A stretch of 64,000 bases of DNA from Planctomycetota bacterium (GTDB lineage Bacteria; Planctomycetota; Planctomycetia; Planctomycetales; Planctomycetaceae). This document shows positions 17,915 through 27,352 of this stretch, piece by piece. Location: positions 112,869 to 176,868 of the forward strand of contig JAFEBS010000062.1 in assembly GCA_018242525.1 (NCBI GenBank), given 5' to 3'. Position numbers and translations under genes: made by a program. The notes under the pieces were generated by a model. The model did no database searches and was not told the origin of the DNA. It was given only the letters and a program-made list of their open reading frames with translations. Each line of letters starts with the position of its first letter. The stretch's first letter is position 1.

Positions 17915-20900
17915 GGCCGACCCCACCGTTCCGCGCGATCCAGGGACGCCGACAACGCCAGGTCACGAACCACGATCATCGGTTGCGGATCCAACGAGAC
18001 GGCCAGGATTTGCTGAGCCAGTTTGGCGGTCTTGGTGCTGCCGGTGATCGAAGACAGGAAAGCGCGTGACGAGTCATTGACGCACCGGCCAAGCAACGTT
18101 GCCGTTTCCAACAGCGGCGTCAACAGGTGGTGCAGATCCCGCGGCACGGTGGAGATATGCGAGAGAGTGGAGTCGAGAATCGTGAACACCGTCCATTGAT
18201 GAAGCGGCGAAACGCGTGCGGCTTCTGCAAGCACAGCCGCCACCCGGTTCAATTTGAGCTTCTCGAGAATCGTCGCCAGGTGGCGTCCCAGGAGTGTCGG
18301 GTCGAATGTTCGTTGAGACGTTCCAAATACAATCGCATCGGTCACGCGCAGCTTGCAGTCGGCGCTCTCGGTCCCCATCGCCCACGCGGCCAGTCGACAC
18401 GCCTCGTCGGTCCAAGTCCAATCCGGATCCAACAGGTTGTTGAGCGAATCCGGGACATGCCCGAACTGAATCGAAAGCAAGCAGGCGACCGCACGATTGT
18501 TGGGCCAGACCATGTTTTGCCAATCAACCATCCAGTTTCGTGTCGCGGTGCCGGAACTGCCCCAGGATTCCCGTTCAGGAAATGCGGCGTCCCACGAATG
18601 GGCCTGTAATAACAGGCCACCTGGAAACGCCGCGTCATTGGTGATGGGACCGACGAAGCGGATTGAACCGTCTTCATCCAGCGTTGCATTGGGGACCGTA
18701 AACGGCAAAGGCGGATCGCACGGATGTCCCAGCGCGGCCCGCGCGTGAGCAGCCGCCAGGCACCGGGTTTCATAGTTCAGCCCGCGCGATGCCCAGCTCA
18801 ATTCCACCGGTTCGCCGAGTGCGAATTCCAGCGCGTTGAGTGAATTCTTCGTGTACCAGTCATCCTTCTTTTGTTCGGCCTTCAGGCAGGCGATTGCCTG
18901 TTTCGCCTGCTCACAACCGTCCGGACTCAGCCGGAGTAATGCCTGCGCGATGTCGACGTTGTTGCTGACGATGGCCTTTTCCCGGGCGTACGTTGCGATC
19001 CGTTCGACAAGGACGACGGGATCGATCCAGCCGCCGCGATGAGTGGGCAATGACAACAGCGGCAGTCCCGGTTTGATCCGGTCATTGGGCTGCAGTCGAT
19101 AACTGATCTCGCGAATGCGAGTTCGAAAGAATCGATATGACATCTCATACCATTCACCCCATTGGACAGAGATGGCGGGCATGCCCAGCCACTCGCGAAT
19201 CAGTTGCGGTACGCCAGTGTTGATGGCCGCGGAAAGAACTGTGTCCGCAAACGGGTCGGACCGGGCCTCGATCCGCTTTTTCAGCGGTGCAACTCGCTGT
19301 TCGAATCCTGCCGGTTTGTCCCGGTGGAATCGCGAAATGCCATCCAGAATCCGTTCGACATCCATCGCCTCATTGCAGCCCTCCACGAATGCCGAAACGG
19401 CATCGATCAACTCGTCGACGGAAGCCAGCGGGATGACCACTTGCGACGGATCGCGACGTGGAGCAAACCGCGACTCGATCTGAGGGGGGATCGGATCCAA
19501 CCTCTGTGATATCGCGTCCGCTGCCGCATCAACTCCTGATATCGTACGCAGCCGGGGTGAAAGGGCTTCGATCTGTGGCAGGCAGGACGAGGCTTTACGT
19601 CCCTGCGATGCTGAGTGACGTGGTGCGCTGTCATTCTTCGGCGAAATCATGGACTCCGCTGTTTGCGCTGGGGATTTCGCGGCCAGCGTTTCGATCCGTG
19701 AGCGCAATGCGGCAGCCACGTGTTCGGCAGCGGCCAGAAGCTCATTCCGTGTCGACGCGTTGAGGTGATCCGCGAGTGTTTCCAGCAGATCGAGCGATTC
19801 TTCCTGCACGTCGGGGGAGACGTTGTTCAATCCGGCGATCAATGCCGTGACGGCGGCACCACGGCAATCGGGCTGTTCCTTGACCAATCGCTTGATGAGC
19901 TTGAGAACTTTGCCGGGAACAACCTTTTTGTCGAGTTGGAAAACGGGATGGCAGGCTTCCAGGAACGATGCCGCATTCAACCGCTTTCCCTTTGCCAGAA
20001 CTTCGCTGGCTGCAACGGCGACTGCGGCGGATGTGGATCCGTTCGCGAAAAGAGGCACGTAATCGGACCACAGTTCCGCTCGTTCATCCAAAGTCAGTTC
20101 GAGATATTCGTGGAATTTGGCAAAGCCCGATTGAGCGGCAGGCCGAGCGGGCCGCAATAATGCGGAAATGCTGGCGTGAATCAGTCGGTGGCGATCCAGT
20201 CGTCCCTGCTCGGCGAATTCTTTCAAAGTCTCGTACCATCCAGTCTCCTGTCGCTCCAAACCGGAATTCTGGGCTTCGAACAACCGCCAGACGTCGTTCA
20301 GCAGATCGGGATCGGCGAGTAGGACATCGCTGATCGACTCCGGCAGATCCGACAGCGAATCCGTCCGGACTTCGATGGGACTCCGCATCCCCACGTACCC
20401 GGGAACTCCCGTCGCAAATCGATTGACGTAGTCCTCATCGTCGCTCGGCGCGATCGCTCCCGATCGAATCAATCCCCGTTCGACCGACCACGACACAATG
20501 CAGTAATCTTTCTGCTTCACCTGTTTCCGGACGAATGCCGGCAACCATGGCGGCCGGCGATCGTTCAGGACCTGCAATACGCGGTGAGGCATGTTCAAAA
20601 GATCCGAATGAAGCCACGCTCCAACGTAACCGGAAAGTGTTTTTTGGTCGCAAACGGCAAGCACCAGCAACCCACTGCACCAGCGAGGCACCCGCCAATC
20701 GACATATTCCTGTGCCAACACTCTCTGCAGCAGCGTTTCCTGCTCGACACTCAACGTGGCATGTGCACGCCGGTCTTTGCCACTGGGACCGGCAAAGTCG
20801 CTGATACACGTGTAGAGCGCGAGACACTGCTCCGCCAGACCTGTTCGCTGTGTTTCCTCTAGAACAGCCAGGCGGTCGCAGAGTTTGACTCTGTCTCCGG

Positions 20901-20970
20901 CCACAATGAGTTCTTGAAATTCGCGAAACAAGTTGTCAACTTGAGCAGTATCGCCCGCCACTTCCACCAT
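17905..20970 (-). CDS. DUF6493-family helical-repeat protein
   Basis: This 1021-residue soluble protein is rich in Leu/Ala helices. The middle section matches my recollection of DUF6493: LLNDVWRLFEAQ, then GRLDRHRLIHASISALLR, FAKFHEYLELTLDERAELWS, YVPLFANGS, and a HEAT-like stretch (KLIKRLVKEQPDCRGAAVTA, SPDVQEESLDLLETLADHL). The C-terminal 400 residues carry no motif I know. In other bacteria DUF6493 genes neighbour SWIM zinc-finger, MoxR ATPase, DUF5682 and VWA genes. Here the direct partner is an ABC-2 permease that overlaps its stop codon. No signal peptide is present. Its biochemical role is unknown. Confidence 0.72.
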   Translation of the reverse strand: MVEVAGDTAQVDNLFREFQELIVAGDRVKLCDRLAVLEETQRTGLAEQCLALYTCISDFAGPSGKDRRAHATLSVEQETLLQRVLAQEYVDWRVPRWCSGLLVLAVCDQKTLSGYVGAWLHSDLLNMPHRVLQVLNDRRPPWLPAFVRKQVKQKDYCIVSWSVERGLIRSGAIAPSDDEDYVNRFATGVPGYVGMRSPIEVRTDSLSDLPESISDVLLADPDLLNDVWRLFEAQNSGLERQETGWYETLKEFAEQGRLDRHRLIHASISALLRPARPAAQSGFAKFHEYLELTLDERAELWSDYVPLFANGSTSAAVAVAASEVLAKGKRLNAASFLEACHPVFQLDKKVVPGKVLKLIKRLVKEQPDCRGAAVTALIAGLNNVSPDVQEESLDLLETLADHLNASTRNELLAAAEHVAAALRSRIETLAAKSPAQTAESMISPKNDSAPRHSASQGRKASSCLPQIEALSPRLRTISGVDAAADAISQRLDPIPPQIESRFAPRRDPSQVVIPLASVDELIDAVSAFVEGCNEAMDVERILDGISRFHRDKPAGFEQRVAPLKKRIEARSDPFADTVLSAAINTGVPQLIREWLGMPAISVQWGEWYEMSYRFFRTRIREISYRLQPNDRIKPGLPLLSLPTHRGGWIDPVVLVERIATYAREKAIVSNNVDIAQALLRLSPDGCEQAKQAIACLKAEQKKDDWYTKNSLNALEFALGEPVELSWASRGLNYETRCLAAAHARAALGHPCDPPLPFTVPNATLDEDGSIRFVGPITNDAAFPGGLLLQAHSWDAAFPERESWGSSGTATRNWMVDWQNMVWPNNRAVACLLSIQFGHVPDSLNNLLDPDWTWTDEACRLAAWAMGTESADCKLRVTDAIVFGTSQRTFDPTLLGRHLATILEKLKLNRVAAVLAEAARVSPLHQWTVFTILDSTLSHISTVPRDLHHLLTPLLETATLLGRCVNDSSRAFLSSITGSTKTAKLAQQILAVSLDPQPMIVVRDLALSASLDRAERWGRPWT

Positions 20971-21110
20971 TGTCGGATACTTTCGCCATCAGATTGTTGC
21001 GACATTTCCCCTGGTACGGCGGTATACTATTGGCATGTGGCCCACCTGCGATCAAGGAACATGCGGACATCCCGGCAATGGACTCACCGACGCAGTTTTG
21101 CTTCCTGCGA

Positions 21111-22031
21111 ATGCTGATGTTCCTGGGGATCGCCCTCCTGACACTTCGGTCGCCATTCGGCGAAACCTGGTGTGAGGAGCACGTTCCCTCGGCCGTGGAG
21201 ACCGTACGAATTGCGAGTTTGATCCAGCAACTTGGCTCACCGATCTTTGAGGATCGCGAAGCGGCGCGGGTTGCATTGCGTCAGATTGGTGAAGGGGCCG
21301 AGGAGCAACTGCTGGACGCACGGAATCATCCGTCGGCCGAAATCCGGGCTCGCAGTGGGGACTTGTTGCGTCAGATTCACGATGTACCGTTGCGACAGAC
21401 CTTTCAAAAGTTCGCGGCGCAGCCGGATTCCAGACTCGACATGGAAGAAGGCATGTGGCTGATCTCCAGGATCCTGAACAAGGATGTGCAACGTGTCACG
21501 TTGGCCCGCCAACTGGATGCGCTGGCAGTTTCGGTTCGCAAAGAACTGGGCGACGGAGTTGAACCCAGGCGGGTGGATCCGGAAAAGTTGATGAAGGCGC
21601 TATGCAAGGTTTTGTTTACAGATGAGGAATTCGTGGGGACCCTGGAAAGCCTGCCAGCCCACAGCTCACTCGAACTGGCCCTGAAAAATAAGCGAGGCAT
21701 GCCGATCCTGATTTCCCATGTGGCGATTTCGGTGGGACGCCGTCTGGACGTTCCGCTGGTGGGACTTCACAGCCAGCCATTCAGCTTCAAGTATGATGGT
21801 CAGCGCGCCCCCGAAGGCTTTCCCAGGAAAGACATTGTCGTCGATACTGAAACCGGGATGATTCTACCTCGACCGCCGGTGGCGGAATCAAAGTCCTCAC
21901 GCGACGACCTGGTGCGGATGCTGTACAACTTTGAGCGAGATTTGTTCAATCGGGACGAGGTGGCCATGGGGTACCTGGCGATTGAGTTCCGGACCCTGCT
22001 TCGGCAGAACGCGACTGAGGTTCCCCAGTGA
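21111..22031 (+). CDS. SirB1-like (transglutaminase-fold) secreted protein
   Basis: This protein is about 306 residues from ATG 21111, or 317 from ATG 21078; neither has a clear ribosome site. It begins with a hydrophobic signal (MLMFLGIALLTLRSPF), then a HEAT-like segment (FEDREAARVALRQIGEGAEE), and then the SirB1/Transglut_core2 region: MLWLI-type helix GMWLISRI, VLFTDEEFVG, and NKRGMPILISHVAISVGRRL followed by VPLVGLHSQPFSFKY. SirB1 proteins adopt a transglutaminase-like fold but usually lack proven activity. The gene is divergent from the DUF6493 gene, whose start is at 20970. Confidence 0.75.
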   Translation: MLMFLGIALLTLRSPFGETWCEEHVPSAVETVRIASLIQQLGSPIFEDREAARVALRQIGEGAEEQLLDARNHPSAEIRARSGDLLRQIHDVPLRQTFQKFAAQPDSRLDMEEGMWLISRILNKDVQRVTLARQLDALAVSVRKELGDGVEPRRVDPEKLMKALCKVLFTDEEFVGTLESLPAHSSLELALKNKRGMPILISHVAISVGRRLDVPLVGLHSQPFSFKYDGQRAPEGFPRKDIVVDTETGMILPRPPVAESKSSRDDLVRMLYNFERDLFNRDEVAMGYLAIEFRTLLRQNATEVPQ

Positions 22032-22190
22032 CTCGCGGGATCAGCGACTGTCGTCCGCTTCGGGATTCCGCGCATCGAAATCGTGTTCCGAATTGACCTT
22101 CAGTGTCGAATGTGTTACCCGATAGGGACTTGTGAATGTGTTTCCCCGCGCGCGGCGGAGACCGTGTTTGTTGAGAAATCTGGATTTCAA

Positions 22191-22601
22191 ATGGATCATC
22201 CCACGTATCGCCTGTTGGTGGCCGACGACGACAATGACTTTCGTCAGACGGTCTGCGAGATCTTCGCACCGTTTTTCCAATTGATCGAAGCGGAGTCTGC
22301 AGAGGAGGCGCTGGACCTGGTGGCCCGGGAAGAAGTTCACCTGGCCCTGTTCGACATGCACATGAAACAATTGACCGGCCTGGACGCGATCCGGAAATTG
22401 CGAGCCCTGCATATTGTGGCTCCGTGTATCATTGTCACAGCCGATTACACGGAGGAACTGCGGGACGATGCCGAGCAGGCAGCGGCGTTTTCCGTACTGC
22501 GCAAGCCTGTGACACGTCGAATCCTGGTCAACACCGTGGCTCATGCCGTGGAGACTGCCTATGACGATCGCGAGTTTACTCATCAGTTGCTTTGCGGCTG
22601 A
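22191..22601 (+). CDS. Single-domain response regulator
   Basis: This is a 136-residue CheY-like receiver with no output domain. The acidic pair is in LLVADDDNDF (Asp12/13), the phospho-accepting Asp is residue 55 in LALFDMHMKQLTGLDA, Thr83 is in CIIVTADYTEE, and the conserved Lys105-Pro is in SVLRKPV. All catalytic positions are intact. It should relay phosphate to a partner, but no histidine kinase is adjacent. It is followed 98 bases later by the FHA gene and then by the HDOD-GGDEF gene, all on the same strand. The frame is open back to 22083; ATG 22191 begins the domain. Confidence 0.9.
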   Translation: MDHPTYRLLVADDDNDFRQTVCEIFAPFFQLIEAESAEEALDLVAREEVHLALFDMHMKQLTGLDAIRKLRALHIVAPCIIVTADYTEELRDDAEQAAAFSVLRKPVTRRILVNTVAHAVETAYDDREFTHQLLCG

Positions 22602-22699
22602 GCTCCAGTTTTTGACGTCAAGGCGGCGCACGCGTTAGTTGGTCGATGGCATTCTGAACCCGATTCTACTGGTCGTTCGTCTGTATTTTGGAAGTTGCG

Positions 22700-23335
22700 A
22701 TGACGTTTGTAACGTTGAAGGTCCTGGAAGGCATGGATCGCGGCGTCGTCTATTCCCAGTTGCCACTTCCGGTGACCATTGGCCGTGAATCGGACAGTGA
22801 TGTGCGTGTGGACGATGATCGAGCCAGTCGGGCACACGCCAAACTCCAGGAGCATGGCGGACAGGTCATTCTGACGGACATCGACAGCACGAACGGCACA
22901 CGCGTCAACGGGCACCCGATTCAGATGCGCGTCATGCAGCATGGCGATGTGATCTTGATTGGTCGTTGCTCGTTGCTGTTTCAGTTGTGTTCCAGCACTG
23001 AACCGGTCACCGACTGCGAAGACCCGCGGATGACCGTCCAGGATCCGTTCGAGGATCTGTCCGAGGGAAATATTGGCGAAGAACCTGGTGAGTTGTTTCC
23101 GCTTGGACGGCCGGCAATTCCGGGAGATTTGACGATGCTGCAGCGAGTCCAATTGTCGGATTTGCTGTCCTACGTGCATGAACAGTTGGGAATCGTGGTC
23201 AAAGGGGCCGTCGAAGACCTGCACGGATCGAAGTCCCGGTCGATCAAGTGTGATGCGGCGACCTGGAACCGATTGACCGCACTGCAGGCGTCCCTGGCGG
23301 AAGATCTGAACTTGATCAACAATCCGGCTGAATAG
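22700..23335 (+). CDS. FHA-domain protein
   Basis: This 211-residue protein has an N-terminal forkhead-associated domain (about residues 3-95) with the phosphothreonine-binding residues in place: TIGRESDSD (Gly-Arg), RASRAHAKL (Ser and His), and DIDSTNGTRVNGH (Asn and Gly). FHA domains bind phosphothreonine peptides, typically made by Hanks-type Ser/Thr kinases. The remaining 115 residues are helical with no recognised domain (LSDLLSYVHEQLGIVVKGAV). GGAAG is five bases before the ATG. The window also encodes a large Ser/Thr kinase (53.3-58.7 kb), but no direct link is shown. Confidence 0.9.
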   Translation: MTFVTLKVLEGMDRGVVYSQLPLPVTIGRESDSDVRVDDDRASRAHAKLQEHGGQVILTDIDSTNGTRVNGHPIQMRVMQHGDVILIGRCSLLFQLCSSTEPVTDCEDPRMTVQDPFEDLSEGNIGEEPGELFPLGRPAIPGDLTMLQRVQLSDLLSYVHEQLGIVVKGAVEDLHGSKSRSIKCDAATWNRLTALQASLAEDLNLINNPAE

Positions 23336-23639
23336 CAAAAGATTGCCGCGCGGAATCTGAAAGTTTGCATTGCTGGCACGTCGGGAGGATTCGCGGTCTC
23401 AGGATTGCGGTTGATAAGCCCGGTCTGTTGAGCGCAATCCCTGCAATCGTCAAACTCCGCCGACGTCATGGGCGGTCCCGCGCTCTGGATAATCAGAATC
23501 CAGTTGCCCCACGACAACGTGAACTAGTTTTCAGATGAGCCCCGTGGCATTCACGTCGATGTGTCCGCAGATCGCACTTCCCGGCTGTCAGACCCATCAA
23601 TGCCATACGCTGCCTGTGCCTGACATTGGTGAGTTCACG
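23336..23639. other. 304-base gap before the HDOD-GGDEF gene
   Basis: No feature is visible. Part of it (23535-23639) is open in frame with the next gene but lacks a ribosome site and coding character. Confidence 0.35.
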
Positions 23640-25595
23640 ATGATTGACCCCGCGAAAATCTGGACGCTTGCCCAATTGCCGTCGCTGCCCACGGTTGCGC
23701 AGAGCTTGTTGAAACTGGCGGCCAATCCAGAAACGGAACTGCGTCAGGTGGTCCAGGTTCTGAAAGTCGATCCCGCGATCTCGGCAAAGATCGTCAAAGC
23801 CGCCAATTCGACATTTTTTGGAACGCGTTCCGAGGTCAAGGGCATTGAACGGGCTGTCTCGTTGCTGGGCCCCAGCGTCTCGAATTCCCTGTCACTCAGT
23901 TTTGGACTTTCCGCCAGCGCGGTGTCGTCATCTCCCATGTCGACCCACTATCGCAACTGCTGGCGCGATTCCATCATTCACGCCGCCGCCGCCGCCGAAA
24001 TCGCCCGGCGGGTCGCACCCGCCAGTGCCGACGACTTTGCGTTTTGCGGTCTGTTGCTCGACATTGGACGTCTGGCTCTGTTGTCGGCCTTCGAAACGGA
24101 CTATCGACGGGTGCTGGAAGAGTCTCACGAGGGCCTGTCGCTGCCACAGGCTGAACAGAAACTGCTGGGAATTCAGCATGCCGAAGTCGGCGCACGACTG
24201 ATGGAACAATGGAAACTGCCTGCGGCGATCGTCGAGGGGATCCGCTGGCACCATTCATCGCTGAGCGAATTCGACGAACAGCGTCCCACAGAGAATTTCC
24301 CGATCCTGGCGGCCATGGCCGTCGCCTCGTTCGCCAACGACGCCTTGCAATCCAAAGTCGACGACCAGGCACGCGAGCAACTGGATCGAGTCGCGCGGGG
24401 GTTACTTGGCTGGAATGTCGACGAAACCGCCGATTTCCTGCATCAGACGGAATTGGCCTGGAAGCAACATGCCTCGTTGCTGGAGTTCGATGATGCCGAA
24501 TCTCCCGCGGACCTGATGATGCAGGCCAATGAACAACTGGTTCGGCTGACACTGCGAGCTCACGTCGCGTGTACGCAGGCAATGTTGCGGCAGCAACTGG
24601 CCGAACAGGAACGCCGCGATCTTGAATTTCAGAACAAGCAGTTGCAGAAGCAGGCCCTGCATGATCCGTTGACCAAGGTTTACAATCGCCAGTTTTTTGA
24701 CGAAATGCTGGATACCGAGTCCAAGCGCTGCACCCGGTGTGCGTCTCCCATCGGCCTGATCTTTGCGGATGTTGATCACTTCAAGCAGATCAACGACACC
24801 TATGGCCACCAGTTCGGCGACGTGGTGTTGCAGCAGATGGTCACGGTTTTCGCCACGTCCATCCGCAATTCCGACATCCTGGCTCGGTTTGGTGGTGAAG
24901 AATTCGTGATTCTGGTGAATCAGCCCACCGAGCGCGGACTGGAACGACTGGCCGAAAAGATCCGCCGTCGGGTCGAGGAAGAATCGTTTCTGTTTGGCGA
25001 CATGCGGGTGCCCGTCACGGTCAGTCTGGGATCGGCGATCGCAGTCCCGGGACGCGAGGAGTGCGACCTGCCGCACCGACTGATCGCAGCGGCCGACGCC
25101 AGCCTGTATGACGCGAAGCGAGGCGGACGCAACCGATGTTGTCTGCGTTCACTGGTGGATGACCGCGAGCGGGCGCTGGCGCAACAGGTGTTGCAGCATC
25201 GGTTCAGCCGCTGGCTGGTAGCCAGGCGATTGCTGGATATTCCCGCCGTGTCACGCGCCCTGTTGGAATGTGCCAGCGAAAGCTCGCGCATTGGAGATCT
25301 GGCAATTCAATATCACTACCTTGACGATGATCAGGTCACGCACATTCTGGAATTGCAGGAACAAACCGGGGAGCGATTCGGAGTCGCGGCCGTTCGACTC
25401 GGTTGGATTGGCGAACCGCAACTGGTGCACCTGTTGTCATTGCAACAGGAAAATCCCAGGCAACTGGCTGCCGCCATTGCTCGACTGGGAATGCTGTCAT
25501 CGGCCCGAGTCTCGGCGGCGTTGGAAGAGTACCTGGCGTCCAGACTTCCCGATGACGGAAATCGGTTTCTGGAAACCGAGATGGTCACTGCGTAA
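23640..25595 (+). CDS. HDOD-GGDEF diguanylate cyclase
   Basis: This 651-residue cytoplasmic protein has three parts. Residues about 10-210 are an HDOD domain (LPSLPTVAQSLLKLAANPET, VDPAISAKIVKAANSTFF, FCGLLLDIGRLAL, GIRWHH). Residues about 340-500 are a GGDEF domain (HDPLTKVYNRQFFDEML, ADVDHFKQINDTYGH, GGEEF at 418-422), with an RxxD inhibitory c-di-GMP site five residues before GGEEF. Active diguanylate cyclase with product inhibition is therefore expected. The last 135 residues contain two repeats (LEQ/LELQEQTGERFG and LSLQQENPRQL) resembling the N-terminal domain of type II secretion ATPases. GGTGAG lies six bases before the ATG. Confidence 0.92.
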   Translation: MIDPAKIWTLAQLPSLPTVAQSLLKLAANPETELRQVVQVLKVDPAISAKIVKAANSTFFGTRSEVKGIERAVSLLGPSVSNSLSLSFGLSASAVSSSPMSTHYRNCWRDSIIHAAAAAEIARRVAPASADDFAFCGLLLDIGRLALLSAFETDYRRVLEESHEGLSLPQAEQKLLGIQHAEVGARLMEQWKLPAAIVEGIRWHHSSLSEFDEQRPTENFPILAAMAVASFANDALQSKVDDQAREQLDRVARGLLGWNVDETADFLHQTELAWKQHASLLEFDDAESPADLMMQANEQLVRLTLRAHVACTQAMLRQQLAEQERRDLEFQNKQLQKQALHDPLTKVYNRQFFDEMLDTESKRCTRCASPIGLIFADVDHFKQINDTYGHQFGDVVLQQMVTVFATSIRNSDILARFGGEEFVILVNQPTERGLERLAEKIRRRVEEESFLFGDMRVPVTVSLGSAIAVPGREECDLPHRLIAAADASLYDAKRGGRNRCCLRSLVDDRERALAQQVLQHRFSRWLVARRLLDIPAVSRALLECASESSRIGDLAIQYHYLDDDQVTHILELQEQTGERFGVAAVRLGWIGEPQLVHLLSLQQENPRQLAAAIARLGMLSSARVSAALEEYLASRLPDDGNRFLETEMVTA

Positions 25596-25689
25596 TCGAG
25601 GCACGGCTTGTCCGAATCTTCACCGTGTCCTCCGTGACTCTGTGGTGCAGTCCTTTTCTCCGATTTAGAGTGTATGGAGAGCGACAAAC

Positions 25690-25733
25690 GAACGGTCTGA
25701 CCCCTGCCAGACACCTTTTACCGCAGGCTGCTA
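25690..25733. repeat. Degenerate relic of the palindromic element
   Basis: The sequence contains GGTCTGACCCC followed by CAGACACCTTTTACCGC and ends AGGCTGCTA. The last bases match the outer end of the 5749-5862 element, and the GGTCTG/CAGACACC pair can still form a stem. Read on the minus strand the end is TAGCAGCC, and its TAG is the stop codon of the acetyltransferase gene ending at 25731. Confidence 0.6.
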
Positions 25734-26687
25734 CGTCCCTTGCAGTCGATAGACCAGCCCCGAATCGATCTGCTGGAAACCAGCGGATTCCAGGACCGCG
25801 ATCGCTGCCACATCGGTTTTCGGGGCATGGGCCTCGGCCAACTGCACCATGTCGTCTCGGACGCGTCGACAGACTTCGACCAATAATGCCTGACCGTATC
25901 CCTTCTGGCGGTTGGCTTCGGTCACATACAGCCCCAGCAGGCCGATTCCGCGAGTTTGCCAACTGTTGACGTATCGATCCAGTCCCACGACGCTGATGCG
26001 TGCCAGGGGTGAGCCCCCGGTCCGTGGAATCAATGCGAGATGCATGGCATCCAGACGTCCGTAACGTGTCTGCCACCACCAGGACTTCGGTTCCTGACTG
26101 AGCGCTGTCAACCGGGTCGTCCGACGCACGTTGACCAGCCGGGCACCGACCGGATCGGCAGAACCGACTCCCAGGGATCGCTGAAAAATCAGGTGCGATT
26201 CACAGGGGGTGTAACCGAGCTTTGCCAGGAAAGGGGCCGCCGCAGGGTCCGATTGCAGAAACCCTGCGGACTGACTGCCGCCGTAGATTCCACAATAAAA
26301 GGAATCCCGTGGCTCAGCCGGTCCCGCGAAAATCGTCTTGCTCCCCCGGCTGCGCAAATAACTCTCGGCGCGACGAACCAGTTCGCGACCGATTCCTTGT
26401 CCGCGAACGGTGGGATGAACCATGACCGCGCAAACCACGCCTTCTTCGGTGGATAGCCACGATCGATCTTCGTTGGTGCCAAATCCTGCGTGAACGAAAC
26501 CGACGACGCGACCATCGCGGCAGGCCAGGATCATCCCCGCTGGATCGAAATACGTTTGAGCGAACACAAGTTCGTCAAATTCATCGCAATGCAGCCCCTG
26601 CGCAGCACCGCGACCAAGCTGGCACTCATGCCACAGTCGCAGAATGTGCGGCGGGTCTGAGTTGACGAATTGTCGGTATTCAATCAC
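25731..26687 (-). CDS. Tandem GNAT-family acetyltransferase
   Basis: This protein has two GNAT domains in one chain. The first contains VHPTVRGQGIGRELVRRAES with the acetyl-CoA pyrophosphate-binding RGQGIG. The second contains YVTEANRQKGYGQALLVEV with QKGYG, and a terminal AVLESAGFQQI strand. It should transfer acetyl from acetyl-CoA to an amine; the substrate is unknown. The start is uncertain: the frame is open to 26828, but the GNAT fold begins at VIEYRQFV, where a GTG at 26687 gives 318 residues. The TAG stop coincides with the end of a palindromic relic. Confidence 0.8.
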   Translation of the reverse strand: MIEYRQFVNSDPPHILRLWHECQLGRGAAQGLHCDEFDELVFAQTYFDPAGMILACRDGRVVGFVHAGFGTNEDRSWLSTEEGVVCAVMVHPTVRGQGIGRELVRRAESYLRSRGSKTIFAGPAEPRDSFYCGIYGGSQSAGFLQSDPAAAPFLAKLGYTPCESHLIFQRSLGVGSADPVGARLVNVRRTTRLTALSQEPKSWWWQTRYGRLDAMHLALIPRTGGSPLARISVVGLDRYVNSWQTRGIGLLGLYVTEANRQKGYGQALLVEVCRRVRDDMVQLAEAHAPKTDVAAIAVLESAGFQQIDSGLVYRLQGT

Positions 26688-26944
26688 GGTGAACGTCTTT
26701 GGAATGATCAAAATCAGTTTGAAGCGGGTTGACCACTCCGGGACATTTATCGTGGCGAAAGTCACCGAGGCTGTGACCAGATCAGTCGACGGATCAGTTT
26801 TCCTGCTGCCGGAACTGTCTCGCGGCAATGTGGCTACCTAGATTTCAGCCAATGCTTGGTATGCTACCCATGCCTCCAAATCGTCGCAAGGAAGATGATT
26901 TCACCAGTTCCCCTGAACATTCGAATAGGATTGTGAATTCGCGA

Positions 26945-27352
26945 ATGTCCGACGCAACCGATTTCACGAACGAAGAATTGCTGGCCTACGTCGATGAACG
27001 ACTGCCGTCGACGCGCGCCACGGAAATCGAACGTCGACTGCGAACTTGCGCGGATCTGGTCCACCGCCTGGGACTCTTGCTGCAAACCTTCGAGCGTGGT
27101 GATGTCACGCTGGGCGGAATGTGGCGACGTGGCCGCTGGAGTTGCCCGCCCCGAGGTGTGTGGGCCGCATTGGCCATGGGCCGATTGGGTGACGGCCTGT
27201 CGCAGTACCTGAAATTCCATCTGGACACCGTCGGCTGCCGCGTCTGTGAAGCAAACGTTCAAGACCTGCGCAGGAATCCGGCGGACGACGAGCAACGGAT
27301 CCACAAGATCTTTCAGTCCTCCGCCGGTCGTTTACGTCCCGAATCCCGGTAG
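26945..27352 (+). CDS. Probable anti-sigma-factor-like planctomycete protein
   Basis: This 135-residue protein begins with a segment like the zinc-binding helical domain of anti-sigma factors (FTNEELLAYVDERLPSTRAT, then EIERRLRTCADLVHRLG). A central WRRGRWSCPPRGV motif and a C-terminal FHLDTVGCRVCEANVQDL follow. From memory, proteins of this build occur next to ECF sigma-factor genes in planctomycetes, but no sigma-factor gene is adjacent here. It may bind metal through the CRVC pair. The frame is open from 26828; ATG 26945 begins the conserved part. Confidence 0.6.
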   Translation: MSDATDFTNEELLAYVDERLPSTRATEIERRLRTCADLVHRLGLLLQTFERGDVTLGGMWRRGRWSCPPRGVWAALAMGRLGDGLSQYLKFHLDTVGCRVCEANVQDLRRNPADDEQRIHKIFQSSAGRLRPESR

